Shown piece by piece: positions 36,801 to 50,400 of a stretch of DNA of 64,000 nucleotides. The notes beneath the pieces are model-generated. The model searched no databases, was not told the DNA's origin, and saw only the letters and a list, made by a program, of their open reading frames with translations. Both the position numbers and the translations under genes were made by a program. Every line of letters starts with the position of its first letter. Position 1 is the first letter of the stretch. Location of the stretch: assembly GCA_023846275.1 (NCBI GenBank), contig JAIUJO010000619.1:671001-735000 (forward strand). Direction: 5' to 3'. The DNA comes from Vanilla planifolia. Its lineage: Eukaryota > Streptophyta > Magnoliopsida > Asparagales > Orchidaceae.

Positions 36801-38933
36801 ACTCTAACCTATCTTAGCCTAGCCTAACTTTGCCTTACTTTACTCTACTTTACTCTACTCTTCTCTACTCTGTTATGCTCTACCTTTCTCTACTCTTCTT
36901 TGCTCTACTCTATTATACTATGTTCTTGTCTACTTTTCTCTAGTCTACTTTGCTCTTTTCTGCTCTACTCTACTCTACTCTGCTCTACTATACTATACTA
37001 TGCTCTATTATGCTCTGCTCGACTCTAGTTTTCTCTCCTACCTTGTCCTGTCCTCTCCTCTCATCTTCTCTACTTTGCTCTACTTTACCCTACTCTTTTT
37101 TATTCTATTCTGCTCTACTCTACTCTACTCTACTCTACTCAACTCTATCCTACTCTACTTAACTCCACCATACACTGGCTTAGCCTAAACAAGTTTTACT
37201 CAACTCTACTCAATTTTACTCTACTCTACTCTAGCCTAACCTAGCCTAACCTTGCTTAGCCTACCTTAGCCTGGCCTAACCTAGCTCCACTCTACTCGAC
37301 TCCACTCTACTATATTCCACTATACTCTAGCCTAGCCTAGCATAGCCTAGACTACCCTAGCCTAACCTAGCTTAGCTCTGCTCTACTCTACTCTGTTATG
37401 CTCTGCTCTACACTATTCTACTCTGCTCTACTCGATTCTACACTGCTCTACTTTACTCTTTTGCTCTACTCTATTTTGCTCTGCTCTATTATTCTTTCCT
37501 CTCCTCTACTTTACTCTACTCTACTCTACTCTACTTTGCTCTACTCTACTCTACTCTATTATACATACTCTACTTTACTCTACTCTACCCTAGCCTACTC
37601 TAACCTAACACTACTCTAGTCTACTTTACTCTACTCTGCCCTAGCCTATGCTAGCCTGGCCTAGCCTAGCCTAACCTAACTTGTCTCTATTATGCTCCAC
37701 TTTACTCTACTCTACTCCAATTAATGCTACTCAACTCGACTCTATCCTAACATTGCTAGCCTAGCCTATCCAAGCTCTACTCTACTCTACTCTACTCTTA
37801 CCTAGCCTTGCTTTTCCTAGCATAGCCAAGACAAGCCAAGCCTGACCTAGCTCTGCTCTACTCTACTCTACTCTACTCTACTCTTCTATGCTATGCTCAA
37901 CTCTATGCTACTCTGCTCTGCTTTACTCTACTCTACTCTGCTCTACTCTATTCCATTCTTCTCTACTCTGTGCTCTAGCCTACCATAATAGAGCCTAGCT
38001 TAACTTATCTATACTCAACTTTACTCTATTATAGCCTAGCCTAGCCTAGCCAACCATAGCCTTGCCTGACCTAGCTTAGCCTAGCCAAACATAGCTTTAC
38101 TCTACTCTACTTTACTATGCTCTACTCTACTCCCTCTACTCTACTCAATTTTACTCTTCTTTAACCTAGCCTAACCTAACCTAGCCATTCTTTACTCTAG
38201 CTAAGCCTAGCCTAGCCTAACCTTGCCTCACCTAGCTCTACTCTGCTCTACGTTGCTCTAATGTACTTTACTCTGCTTAACCATGTTCTGCTCTGTACTA
38301 CTCCACTTTATTCTACATTACTCGAGCCTATCCTAGCCTAGCCTATCTTAACCTAGCTCTACTCTACTATACTCTACTCTACTCTACCCTACTCTTCTCT
38401 ACTCTACTCTACTCTACTCTGTACTCTAGCCATGTCTAACCTAACCTAGCCTAACATAGCCTAGCCTAACCAAGCTTAACTTAGCTATACTCTTCTTTAC
38501 TCAACTATACTTTATTATACTCTCAACTATTCTAGCATAACATAGCTCTACTCTGATCTGCTTTGCACGACTCATATCTACTTTAATGTACTGTACTTTA
38601 CTCTACTCTGCTCTAATCTATGCCCCTCTGATCTGCTATGCTTTACTCTACTCAACTCTACTCTACTCTATTCTAATTAGCCTTGTTTAGCATAGCTAAG
38701 CCTAGCCTTGCTTAATGTAGTTATACTCTACTCTACTCTACTCTACACTAGCCTAGCCAAGCCATGCTTAGCCTACCATAGCCTTTCCTAGCCTAACCTA
38801 GCTTTAATCAACTCTACTCTACTATGCTCTACTTTACTCTACTCTGGGTTAGCCTAGCCTTGCCTCACAAAACCTTACTTTACTCCACTCTGCTCTATTA
38901 TACTCTAGCCTAGCCTAACCTAGCTCTACACAA

Positions 38934-38983
38934 CTCTGCTCTGCTCCACTCTACTTGACTCTGCTCTGCTCCACTCTACTTGA
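38934..38983. repeat. Exact 25-bp tandem duplication in the satellite
   Basis: A 25-bp unit (CTCTGCTCTGCTCC, then ACTCTACTTGA) occurs twice without mismatch. The rare word CTTGA marks the unit, so this is a duplication rather than the background periodicity. Confidence 0.9.
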
Positions 38984-40590
38984 CTCTGCTCTGCTCTACT
39001 CTTCTCTACTCTACTCTATTATACTCTAGCTTATCTTAGCATAACCTAGCTCTACTCTACTCTATTATGATCTATTATACTATGCTCTACTCTATCCTAT
39101 TCTGCTCTACTCTTCTTTAGCCAAGCTTAACCTAGCCTAGCTTAGCCTAACCTAACACTACTCTACTCTACTATATTATACTCTACTCTACTATTCTTTA
39201 CTCTATTCTACTCTACCCTAACCTAGCTTAGCTTAGACTAACTCAGCCCAACTTAGCTCTACTCTACTCTACTCTACTCCACTCCACTCTACTTTACTCA
39301 ATTCTAATCTACTATACTCTACTCTATTCTGCTTTGCTCTACTCTACTCTGTTCTTCTCTACTTTACTCTACTCTGTTCTGTTTCGTTCTACTCTGCTCT
39401 ACTCTACTCTACTATAGCCTATACTAACCTAATTGAGCTCTACTCTACTCCACTCTACTCTACTTCACTCTACTCTAGCCTAGCCTAGCCTACCCTGGCC
39501 AATCCAAGCCTAACCTAGCTCTACTTTACTCTATTCTACTCTACTATACTATATTATGCTCTATTCTACTCTATTCTACTCTACTCTACTCTACTTTTCT
39601 CTACTTTAATACACTTTACTCTACTCCACTCTACTCTACTTTACTCTACACTAACCCAGCCTAGCTAGCCTAGCCTATCCTAACCTAGCTCAACTCTAGT
39701 CTAATATACTCTAGCTAGCCTAACATACATCTACTCTACTCTACTCTATCCAACTCTGCTCTATTCTACTTTGCTATGCTCTACTCTATTATGCTCTAAC
39801 CTAGCCTAGCCTAGCATTGCCTTACCTAGCTCTACTCTACTCTACTTTGCTCTACTCTACTCTGTTCTACCTTGCTTAGCTCAACTCAGCTAAGCTTTAC
39901 TATATTATGCTCTATTTTATTTTGCTTTTCTCTACTCTACTCTACACTACTTTTCTCTACTCTAACCTAGCCAAGCCTAGCATAGCCTAACTTAGCTCTA
40001 CTCTACTCTCTTTTACTCTATTATTCTCAGCAGTACTCTACATTGCTCTACTCTACTCTACTTTACTCCAATCTACTCTGCTCTATCATACTCTACTCCA
40101 CTATACTTTACTGTACACTACTTTATACTTGCATAGTTTAGCATAGCTTAGCTAAGCTTAGCCTAACTTAGCTCTACTATACTCTACTCTACTCTACACT
40201 ACTCTACCCTAATCTATTCTACTCTACTCTAGCCTATCCTAGCCTAACCTAACATACCCTAGCTTAATCAAACTCTACTCTACTTTACTATACTTTATTG
40301 TAATCTACTCTAATCTACTCTACTCTACTCTTCTATGACTTAACTTAGCCTAGCCTAACATAACCTAGCTCTAATCTACTATAATATACTCTACTTTAGT
40401 CTAGCCTAGCTTAGCCCAACTTAGCTGTTCTTTGCTTTGCTCTACTCTACTCTACTCTGCTCTACTATAATCTTCTCTATTATATTATAGTCTAGCCTAG
40501 CCTAACCTACCTATACTTTACTCTACTATAATCTATTCTACTCTAGCCTAGCATATTCTTACCTAGCCTAGCCTAGCCTAACCTAACTCT

Positions 40591-40630
40591 ACACTACTCT
40601 ACTCTACTCTACACTACTCTACTCTACTCT
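40591..40630. repeat. Exact 20-bp tandem duplication in the satellite
   Basis: A 20-bp unit beginning ACACTACTCT occurs twice back to back without mismatch. The unit length is again a multiple of five. Confidence 0.85.
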
Positions 40631-43600
40631 ACTCTAACCTAGCTGAGCTTAACCTAGCTCTACTCTACTCTGCTCTGCTCCAATCTACTATGCTCTGCTC
40701 TATTCTATTATGCCATGCATTACTCTACTTTGATCTACTCTACTCTGCTCTACTCTGGTTTGCTTTACTCTGCTCTACTCTACTCTACTATACTATACTC
40801 TACTCTACTCTACTCTACTCTACTATTCTCTATCCTAGCCAAGTCTTGCCTTACCTAGCCTAACAAAACCTAACCTTGCTCTAATCTAATTTACACTACT
40901 CTACTCTACTCTAATCTAACCTATTATATTCTACCCTACTCTATTCTGACTTAGCTTAGCCTAGCCTAGCCTAAACTAACTCTACTTTACCCTACTCTAA
41001 TCTGCTCTACTCTATGCTACTCTGGTCTAGCTTAGCCTAACCTAGCTTTACTCTACTCTATTCTACTCTACTCTATTATGCTCTACTCTAGTCTACTCTA
41101 TCTAGCCTATCCTAGCAATACTTTGCTCTTCTCTTCTCTGCACTACTCTACTGTGCTTTGTTGTACTCTAGTGTAGCCTTGCATAATCTAGCTCTAATAT
41201 ACTCTACTCTTACATAGCCTAATCTATCTTAGCCTAGCCTATTCTAACCTAGTCAAGCCTAACCTAGCTCTACTCTACTCTACTCTACTAACCTCTAATC
41301 AACTCTACCCTACTATACTCTACTCTACTCTACTCTACTCTAACCTTGACTAGCCTAGCCTTGCCTAACCTAGCACTACTCTACTCTGCTATGCTATGCT
41401 TTACTCTACTCTGCTCTACTCTGCTCTTCTGTACTTTATTCTGCTCTACTTTATTCTACTTTATTTTGCTCTACTATACATTGCTATGCTCTACTCAACT
41501 TTTCTCTACTCTGCTCTGTTCTATTGTACTATGCTCAACTCTACCCTACTCTACTCTACTAAACTCTACTCTACTCCAACCTAGTTCAGCTTAACCTAGC
41601 TTAGCATAGCCTAACTTAGCTCAAGTCTACTCTACTCTACTCTACTCTGCTCTACTCTACTCTATTCTAACCTAGCTTAGAATAGCCTAGCCCACGCTCG
41701 CCTAGCCTAGCCTAACCATTCCTAGCCTAACCTAGCTCTACTCTACTTTACTCTATTTATTATGTTCTACTCTACTATACTCTAACTTAGCCTAACCTAG
41801 CTCTACTCTACTCAACTCTACTCTAGCCTAGCCTAACCTAGCCTAACCTAGCTCTACTCTACTTTGCTCTACTCTACTATACTCATCTCTACTCTAACCT
41901 AGCCCTACCAAGCCAAGCCTATCATAGCCTAGCCTAACATAACTTAGCTCTACTTTAATTTACTCTACTCGACTCTACTCTAACCAAGCATAACCTAGTT
42001 GTACTCTACTTTACTCTACTCTCCTCTAACCTAGCCTAGCCTAGCCTAGACGAGCCTAACCTAGCTCTACTCTATTCTACTTTTTTTTGCTCTGCTCTAC
42101 TCTGTTCTGCTCTGCTCTACTCTGCTCCAAGCTGCTATGCTCTACTTTGCTCCACATCGCTCTGCTATACTCTTCTATGCTCTACCCTACTCTACTATGT
42201 TTTGCTTTACTCTATTCTACTCTACTCTTCTTTAACAAAGCCTAGCATAGCCTAGCCTAACTTAACTCCACTCTACTCTACTCTACTATACTCTAACCTA
42301 TCCTAACCACACCTAGCTTTACCTAACCTAGCCTAACCTAGCTCTACTCTACTCAACTCTACTCAACTATACTCTACTCTACTCTAACCTTGCCTAGCCT
42401 AGCTTAGCCTAGCCTAACTTAGCCCAACTTTGCTCTACTCTACTCTTCACTATTCTTCTCTACTCTTTTTTTCTTCTCTACTCTGCTCTTCTATTTGCTT
42501 TTCTACCTACTCTACTCTCCTCTGTTATACTCTGCTTTGTTCTTCTTTTCTCAACTCAACTCTACTCTACTCTACTCTAGCCAAACCTAGCTTAGCCCAG
42601 CTTAACTTTGCTCTATTCTACACCACTCTCCTCTACTCTACTTTACTCTACTCTACTCTAGTCTAGCCTAACCTAACCTAACTCTACAATATTTTACTCT
42701 ACTCTACTTTTCTCTAACATAGCCTAGCCAAGCCTAGCCTAACCAAGCTCTACTCTACTATACTCTACTAAAGCCTAGCTTAGACTTGCCTTATCAAGTG
42801 TAACTAGCTCTACTATGCTTTGCTCTACTCTACTCCACTTCTCTCTACTCTGCTCTGCTCTACTTTGCTTTGCTCTACTCTTCTTTACTCAACTCTACTC
42901 AAACCTACTCCATTATACTCTAGCCTACCCTAAGATAGCTCTTCTCTACTCTACTCTACTCTAACCTAACCTAGTCTAACCTAGCTTAGCTTAGCCTTGC
43001 CTAACCTTGCTCAACTCTACTTTACTCTGTCTACTCGACTCTACTCAACTCCACTCTACTCTGCCCTAGCTTAACCTAGCCTAACCTTGCCAAATTAAGC
43101 TCTACTCTATTGTACTTTACACAACTCTACTCTACCTTAGCCTAACCTCACTCTACTACACTCTACAATACTATACAATAGTCTACTTTGCTCTACATAA
43201 CTCTAGCCTAGCCTAGCTTAACCTAGCTCAACTCTACTCTATAATAGCTTAGCCTAGCCATCTTAGCCAATCCTAACTTAGCTCTACTCTACTCTACTCT
43301 ACTCTACTCTATCCTACTCTAGCCTTGTCAAGCCAAGCCTAGCCTACCCTAACCTTTCTCTATTATGCTCTGCTTCTCTCCACTCTGCTCTGCTCTACTC
43401 TACTATGCTCTACTCTACTATATTTTATTATGCTCTACTCTTCTCTACTCTACTCTATTCTACTCTACTCTACTTTAGCCAAGCCAAGCCAAACCTAACC
43501 TAACCTAGCTCAACTATACTATACTCTACCCTACTCTAATGTAACCTCATGTAGCCTAGCCTAGCCTAACCTAGCTCTACTCTACTTTGCACTAGCCTAG

Positions 43601-44889
43601 CCTAACCTACTTAGCTCTACTCTATTCTACTCTGCCCTACTCTACTCAAACTTAGCCTAACATAGTCAAGCCTAACCTAACCTAATTATACTGTGCTTTG
43701 CTCTACTCTATTCTATTGTAACCTAGCCTAGCCTCACCTAACATAGCTTTGCTATGCTCTATTATGCTCTACTCTGCTCTGATCTTCTTTGATCTACTCT
43801 TCTCTGCTCTACTCTACATTGCTCTACTCTACTCTGCTCTACTCTGCTCTGCTTTACTCTGCTCTACTTTGCTCTACTCTACTCAACTCTATTTTTGCCA
43901 TGCCTAACCTTGCCTAACTTAACCTAACTCTACTATACTCTATTATGCACAACTCTACTCTAGCCTAGTTTAACCTAGCCTAGCCTAGGCTATCCTATCT
44001 TAGCCCTACTCTACTTTGCTCTGCTCAGCTTTGCTCTACTCCATACTTCCTACTCTTCTCTACTCTACTCTAGTTTACTCTACTCTAATTTAGCCTAACC
44101 TAGCATATCCTAACCTAGCCTAGCTTAACCTAGCTCTATTCTACTCTACTCTACTTTAATCTACTCTACTCTAGCCTAGTTTAGCTTAGCCTAACCTAGC
44201 CTAGCCTAATCCAGCTCAACTCTACTCACCTCTACTCTACTTTACTCTACTAAAGCATGCCCTAGCCTTGCCTACCTAACTTGACTCAGATCTACTCTAC
44301 TCTACTATACTATACTATACTCTATTCTACTCTACTCTACTCTACTTAACTCAACTCTACTCTACTCCAACTAAGCTTACCCTAGCCTAACCTAACCTAG
44401 TTTAGCCTAGCTAGCTCCATTCTACTCTGATCTCCTCTACTTTATTCTGTTCTACTGTTCTATACTGCTCTGCTCTGCTCAGCTATATTATGCTCTACTC
44501 GACTCTGCTCTCTGCTCCACTTACACTTTTCTACTTTCCTATGCTCTACTATGCTCTGCTCAACTCTACTCTACTCAAGCCAAGCCTTGCCTAGCCAGGC
44601 CGAATCAAGCTCTACTCTACTCTACTATACCCTACCCTACTCTACACTACTCAAGCATAGCCTTACCTAGCTGAACTCTACTATACTATACCATACTCTA
44701 CTCTACTCTGCACTACTCTAATCTACGCTACTCCAGTCTACTCTAACCAAGCTTAGCCTACCCTAGCCTAAGTTTGCTATACTTTTCTTTACTCTTCTCT
44801 AGGCAAGGATAACCTAAACAAGACTAACCTAGCTTAACCTCACCTTACTATGCTTTGCTCTACTCCATTATGCTCTACTCTACTGTGCT

Positions 44890-45410
44890 CTGCTATGCTC
44901 TACTTTGCTCTTCTCTGCTCTACACTACTCTACTCTATCTTACTCTAGCCTACCTTACCATAGCCTTGCCTAACTAGCTTTACTCCACTCTACTCTCCTC
45001 TACTCTAGCTTAGCCTATCTTAGTTTAGCCTAAATTAGCCTATTCTAGCAAGCCTAGCCTACCATAACCTATCTTTACTCTACTCCACTCTACTCACTCT
45101 ACTCTAATGTAGCCTAGCCTACCCTACCCTAGCTCTACTTTGCTCTGCTTTACTCTGATCTACTATGCTCTATTCTACTCTGTTATGCTCTGCTCTAATC
45201 TACTCTACTTCGTTCTACACTGCTCTGTAATTCTCTTGTCTGCTCAACCCTGCTCTACTCTACTCTACTCTACTTTAGCCTTGCCTAGGCTAGCATAACA
45301 AAACCTAACTTTACTATACTCTTCTTTACTCTACTATACTCTACCTTACTATACTATATTATACTCTAGTCTATTCTACTCTACTCTACTCTAATCAACT
45401 CTAACCTATC
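44890..45410. repeat. Satellite segment duplicated 1.83 kb away, copy 1
   Basis: Shares an ordered set of rare words with 46715-47235: CTACACTACTC before CTAGCCTACCTTA, then CATAGCCTTGCCTAACTAGC, a GCCTATCTTRGTTTAGCC block, TAGCCTATTCTAGC, CTAATGTAGCC, CTCTGATCTACT, TTGCCTAGGC (45281; in copy 2 at 47110) and CTACCTTACTATACTATA (45341; in copy 2 at 47166). Spacing stays at 1824-1829 bp across 380 bp. Edges are approximate. Confidence 0.75.
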
Positions 45411-46714
45411 CTAGCCTAATAAAGCATAACCTAGCTTTACTCTACTATACTCTACTCTACCCTACTATAACTGGCCTAGCCTAACCTTGCTCTACTCTAC
45501 TCTGCTCTACTATGCTCTATCTTACTCTACTCTACTCTATTCTAGCCTAGCCTAACCTAGCTTTACTCTAATAAGCTTTACTCTACTCTTCTCTATTATG
45601 CTCTACTATACTTTTTTTATTCTCTACTTTACTCTCTCTGCTCTTCTCTTGTCAGCTATACATTGCTCTACTATTAACTTTTCTACTCTACTATACTCTG
45701 CTCTACTCTATTATGCTTTTCTCTGCTTTACTCTGCTCTATTATGCTCTGCTTTACTCTACTCTACTTTGCTTTATTCTACTCTACTCAACATTAGCCTA
45801 GCCTTACCTAACCTAGTTTAACCTAGCTCTACTCTACTCTGCTCTACTCTACTCTACTCAACTACTCTAGCCTAACCTAACCTTACTTAGCTTAGCTCTA
45901 CTCTACTCTATTATACACTAGTTTAGCCTAGCCAACCCTAGCTTAACCTAGCTCTACTCTACTCTGCTATGTTTTACTCTACTCTGCCCTACTCTACTCT
46001 ACTCTGCTATTCTCTGCTCTACTTTCCTCTCCTCTCCTCTCCTCTCATCAACTCTACTCTACTCCACTCAACTTTACTCTACTCTACTCTATTCTACCCT
46101 ACTCTACTATGCTCTACTCTAACCTAGCCCAGCATAGCCACACCTAATCTATCTCTACTCTACTCAACTCTACTCTACTCCACTCTAGCTTAACCTAGCC
46201 TAGCTTAGCCTAGCCTAGCATAGCCTTGCCAAACCTTGCTCTTCTCTACTCTGCTATTCTCAACTCTACTCTGCTCTACTCTACTCCACTCAATTCTACT
46301 CTACTTTAGCCTATCATAGCCTGACCTAGCCTTGCTTTACTTTACTATACACTACTGTGCCCAACTCTACTCTAGCTTAGCCTATTCTAGCCTAACCTAG
46401 CTCTACTCTACTCTGCTCCACTCTACTCTACCTTACTCCACTCTACTCTAAACAAGCCTAGCCTAACCTAGTCTAGCTTAGCCTAACCTAGCTCTACTCT
46501 GCTCTACTCTACTAAGCTCTACCCTGCTCTACTCTTCTCTGCTCTACTCTGCTCGACTTTTCTCTTCTCTTTGCTTCTCTCCTCTGCCATACTCTACTCT
46601 ACTCTAGCTTAGCCTAGCCTAACGTAAACTTGCTTAGCATAGCTAGCTCTACTCTACAATATTGTGCTTCGTTCTACAATTCTCTACTCTACTCTACTTT
46701 GCTCTACTCAACTC
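45411..46714. repeat. Satellite between the two 1.83-kb-spaced copies
   Basis: Ordinary composite satellite. It contains a T-rich interruption (about 45605-45625) and a 25-base pure pyrimidine patch of CCTCT units (46022-46046). By eye I could not decide whether this interval also matches the sequence after copy 2, as a complete tandem higher-order repeat would require. Confidence 0.85.
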
Positions 46715-47235
46715 TACTCTCCTCTGCTTGACTCTACTCTGCTCCACACTACTCTACTTTATCGTACTCTAGCCTACCTTAGCATAGCCTTGCCTAACTA
46801 GCTTTACTCTACTCTTCTCTACTCTACTCTTGCTTAGCCTATCTTGGTTTAGCCTAAAATAGCCTATTCTAGCTAGCCTAGCCTATTCTAGTTAGCCTAA
46901 CCTATCCTAACTTAGCTCTATTCTACTCTACTCTAATGTAGCCTAGCCTAGCCTACCCTAACCTAGCTCTACTCTTCTCTGCTCTACTCTGATCTACTCT
47001 ACTCTACTCTATTATGCTCTGCTCTACTCTACTATGCTCTGCTTCGCTCTACTCTGCTATTCTCTAGTCTGTTTTGCTCTGCTCTATGCTACTCTAGTCT
47101 ACTTTAACCTTGCCTAGGCTAACATAACCTAACTTAGCTTTACTATTCTCTACTTTATTATACTCTACCTTACTATACTATACTATACTCTACTCTACTT
47201 TAATCTACTCTAACATAGCCATGCTTTGCCTAGCC
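46715..47235. repeat. Satellite segment duplicated 1.83 kb away, copy 2
   Basis: Partner of 44890-45410, with the same order of rare words and near-constant offset. One local difference is an extra GTTAGCC-type piece after the TAGCCTATTCTAGC block. Confidence 0.75.
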
Positions 47236-47440
47236 TACCTTAGCTTTGCCAAAACATGCTCTACTCTACTCTGCTCTACTATACTCTTCTTTACTCTACT
47301 CTACAATGCTCTACTCTGCTCTTCTCTGCTTTGCACTTCTCTGCTCTGCTCTACTCTGCTCTACTTTACTTAGCTCTACTATACTCTACTACCCTTTAAC
47401 CTAGCATAACCCAACCTAGCTTAACTGAGCTCTACTCTAC

Positions 47441-47480
47441 TCTACATTATTCTACTCTACTCTACATTATTCTACTCTAC
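47441..47480. repeat. Exact 20-bp tandem duplication in the satellite
   Basis: The unit tctacattattctactctac occurs twice back to back. The rare word CATTAT marks each copy. Confidence 0.9.
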
Positions 47481-50400
47481 TCTACTCTACTCTACTCTAA
47501 CGTAACCTAACCTAACAATACTCTATTTTGCTCTATCCTAGCTTAGCCTAGCCTAACTTAGCTTTGCTCTGCTCTGTCTACTTTGTTCTACTCTACATTG
47601 CTTTGGTCTGCTCATCTCTTCTCTACTCTACTCTGCTCTACTCTCCTATTCACTGCTCTACTCTACTCTGCTCTGCTATACTCTACTCTACTATACTTTA
47701 GCTTAACCAAGCAAAACCAAGCTCTCCTCTACTCTACTCTACTCTAGCTTAGCCTAGCCTAGCCTAGCCTAGCCTTCCCTAGCCTAACCTAGCCTAGCTT
47801 AGCTGAGCATAATCTATCTCTACTCTACTCTACTCAACCCTACTCTAACTTAGCCTAGCCTAACCTATCTCTACTCTAGAATACTCTTCTCTACTCTACC
47901 CGACTCTACTCTACATTACTCTAGCCTAGGCAAGCCTAGCCTAGCCTAACCTTGCTCTACTCTACTATGCTCTACTATAGTCTTATCTACTCTACACTAC
48001 TGTATTTATTTTATTCTCCTCTCTGCTCTCCTCTGCTCTGCTCTTCTCTGCTATACTTTGCTGTACTCTGCACTACTCTACTCTACTCTACTCTACTCAA
48101 CTCTGCTTTTCTTTGCTCTACTCTACTTACTCTACTCTGCTTTGCTCTGCTCTGCTCTACTTTACTCAACACTAGCCTAGCCTTACCTAACCTTGTTTAA
48201 CCTTGCTCTGCTCTACTCTACTCTATTTTACTATACTCTACTACTCTACTCTCACCTAGCCTTGCCTAGCCTAACCTAACCTAACTTAGCTTAGCTCTAC
48301 TCTACTGTACTCAAGCAAATCCTAGCTTAGCCTAACTAGCTCTACTTTACTTTGCTCTACTCTTCTTTACTCTACCCTACCCTGCTATACTCTACTCTTC
48401 TCTACTCTTCTCTCATCTCTTCTCCTCTCCACTCCTCTCTGCTCCACTCATCTACTCTACTCAACTCAACTCTACTCTACTCTACCCTTCTCTACTCTAT
48501 CCTAACCTAGCCAAGCCTTGTCACGCCTAATCTAGCTCTACTCTACTCTATTCTGCTCTACTCTAGCTTAACCTAGCCTCGCTTAGCCTTTCCTAACTTA
48601 GCTCTTCTCTGCTGTGCTTTGCTCTATTATTCTCTACTCTACTTTTCTTTATTATATCCTACTCTAATCTACTCTACTTCGGCCTAGCCTAACCTAGGCT
48701 AGCTTTACTCTACTCTACTATACTCAGCTCTACTCTAGCCTAGCTTATTCTAACCTAACCTAGCCCAGCCTCACCTTGGCTAGCCTAACCTTCTCAACTC
48801 TATTCTGCTCCAGTCTATCTTACTCCACTCTACTCTAAACAAGCCTAGCCTAGCCTTATCTAGCTTAGTCTAACCTAGCTATACTCTGCTTTGCTCTACT
48901 ATGTCTACTCTACTCTACTCTGCTCTGCTCTACTCTGCTCTACTTTGGTCTTCCCATCTCTTCTCTACTCTGCTCTACTCTACTCTACTCTATTCTATTT
49001 TGCTCTACCTTGCTTTATTATGCTTTGCACTACACTGCTCTGCTCTTTTCTACTGAAGTCCACTCTGCTCTAGCTTTGCCTTGCCAAGCCTAGCCTATCT
49101 GAGCTCTACTCTACTCTAGCGTAGCCTCGCCTAGCCTGCCCAACCTTAGGCAAACCTAACCCAACCTAACCTAGCTCTACTTTACTTTACTATACTCTAC
49201 TCTACTCCAATCTACTATATTCCAGTCTATATTACTCTAACTTAGCCTAACCTAACTTATTCTAAAAATGCTCTACTTTACTCCACTCTACTCAAACTTA
49301 GCCTGGCATACCCTCGCCTAGCCTTGCCTAACTTAGGTCTACTCCACTCTGCTCTACTCTACTCTGCTCAATTCTACTCTTCTCTCATCAACTTCGCTCT
49401 ACTCTGTCCTACTCTACATTGCTATTCTCTACTATCCTCAGCTCTGCTTTGCTCTGTTATGCTGCACTCTGCTCTACTCTACCCTACTCTACTCTACTCT
49501 ACTCTGTTGTACTCTATTCTAACCTTGCCTAGCCTAGCTTAGCCTAACCTAGTTATACTCTATTCTGCCCTACTCTTGTCTTCTCTACTTTACTATGCAA
49601 TGCTTTGCTTTACTCTACTCTTCCCTACTCTACTCTACTCTACTCTAGCCTAGACTTACCTAGCTTAGACAACCCTAGCTCTACTCTACTCTACCCTTCT
49701 CTACTCTACTCTACTCTACCCTAGCCTAACCAAGCCTATCCTAGACAAGCCTTGCCTGGCTAAGGCTAAGCTAGCCCTACTCCACTATACTCCACTATAC
49801 TCTACTATATTGTACTCTACTCAAATCGAGTTTAACTTAGCCTTGCCAAACCTAGCTCTACTCTACTCTACTCTGCTTTACTCTACTCTACTCTAGCCTA
49901 ACCATGCTTAGACTAGATTACCCAGACTAACCTAGCTCTATTATGCTCTACCTCTGCTCTGGACTATTCTACTATACTTCACTCAACTCTTCTCTAGCTT
50001 ATCCTAGCCTAACCTAACCTAGCTTTATTCTATTCTACTCTACTCTTATCTAACATAGCCTAACCTTGCCTAACTTGGCCTCCTAGCCTAACCTGGCTCT
50101 ACTCTACTCTTCTCTGCTCTGGTCTGCTCTACTCTGCTTTGAACTACATTGCTCTGCTTTGCTCTATTATGCTCTACTCTACTCTATTCTTCTCTACTCT
50201 GCTCTACTCTATTATACTATATTATGCTTTACTCAACTCAACTCAACTCTACTATACTTTACTCTAATTTACCCTACTCTGCTCTTCTATGATCTACTCA
50301 ACTTTACTCTACTTTACTCTACCCCACTTTATTCTACTCTACTCTACTCTAGTCTAACTTAGCCTATCCTGGCTTAGCTTAGCTTAGCTTAGCCTATCTT

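Larger units (their letters stand above)
24876..44889. repeat. Pentanucleotide satellite, central segment
   Basis: Continuous satellite of the same composite type for 20 kb. Points of note: TTTGCT-rich words at 24879-24915; four consecutive CCTAA units at 27334-27353; a slightly AT-richer stretch at about 28500-28680; a 27-base pure pyrimidine patch at 29260-29286; a short irregular stretch at about 31388-31455; a CCTCT-type patch at 37029-37070; exact in-register duplications at 38934-38983 (25 bp) and 40591-40630 (20 bp). No gene, RNA gene or mobile element is visible on either strand. Confidence 0.93.
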
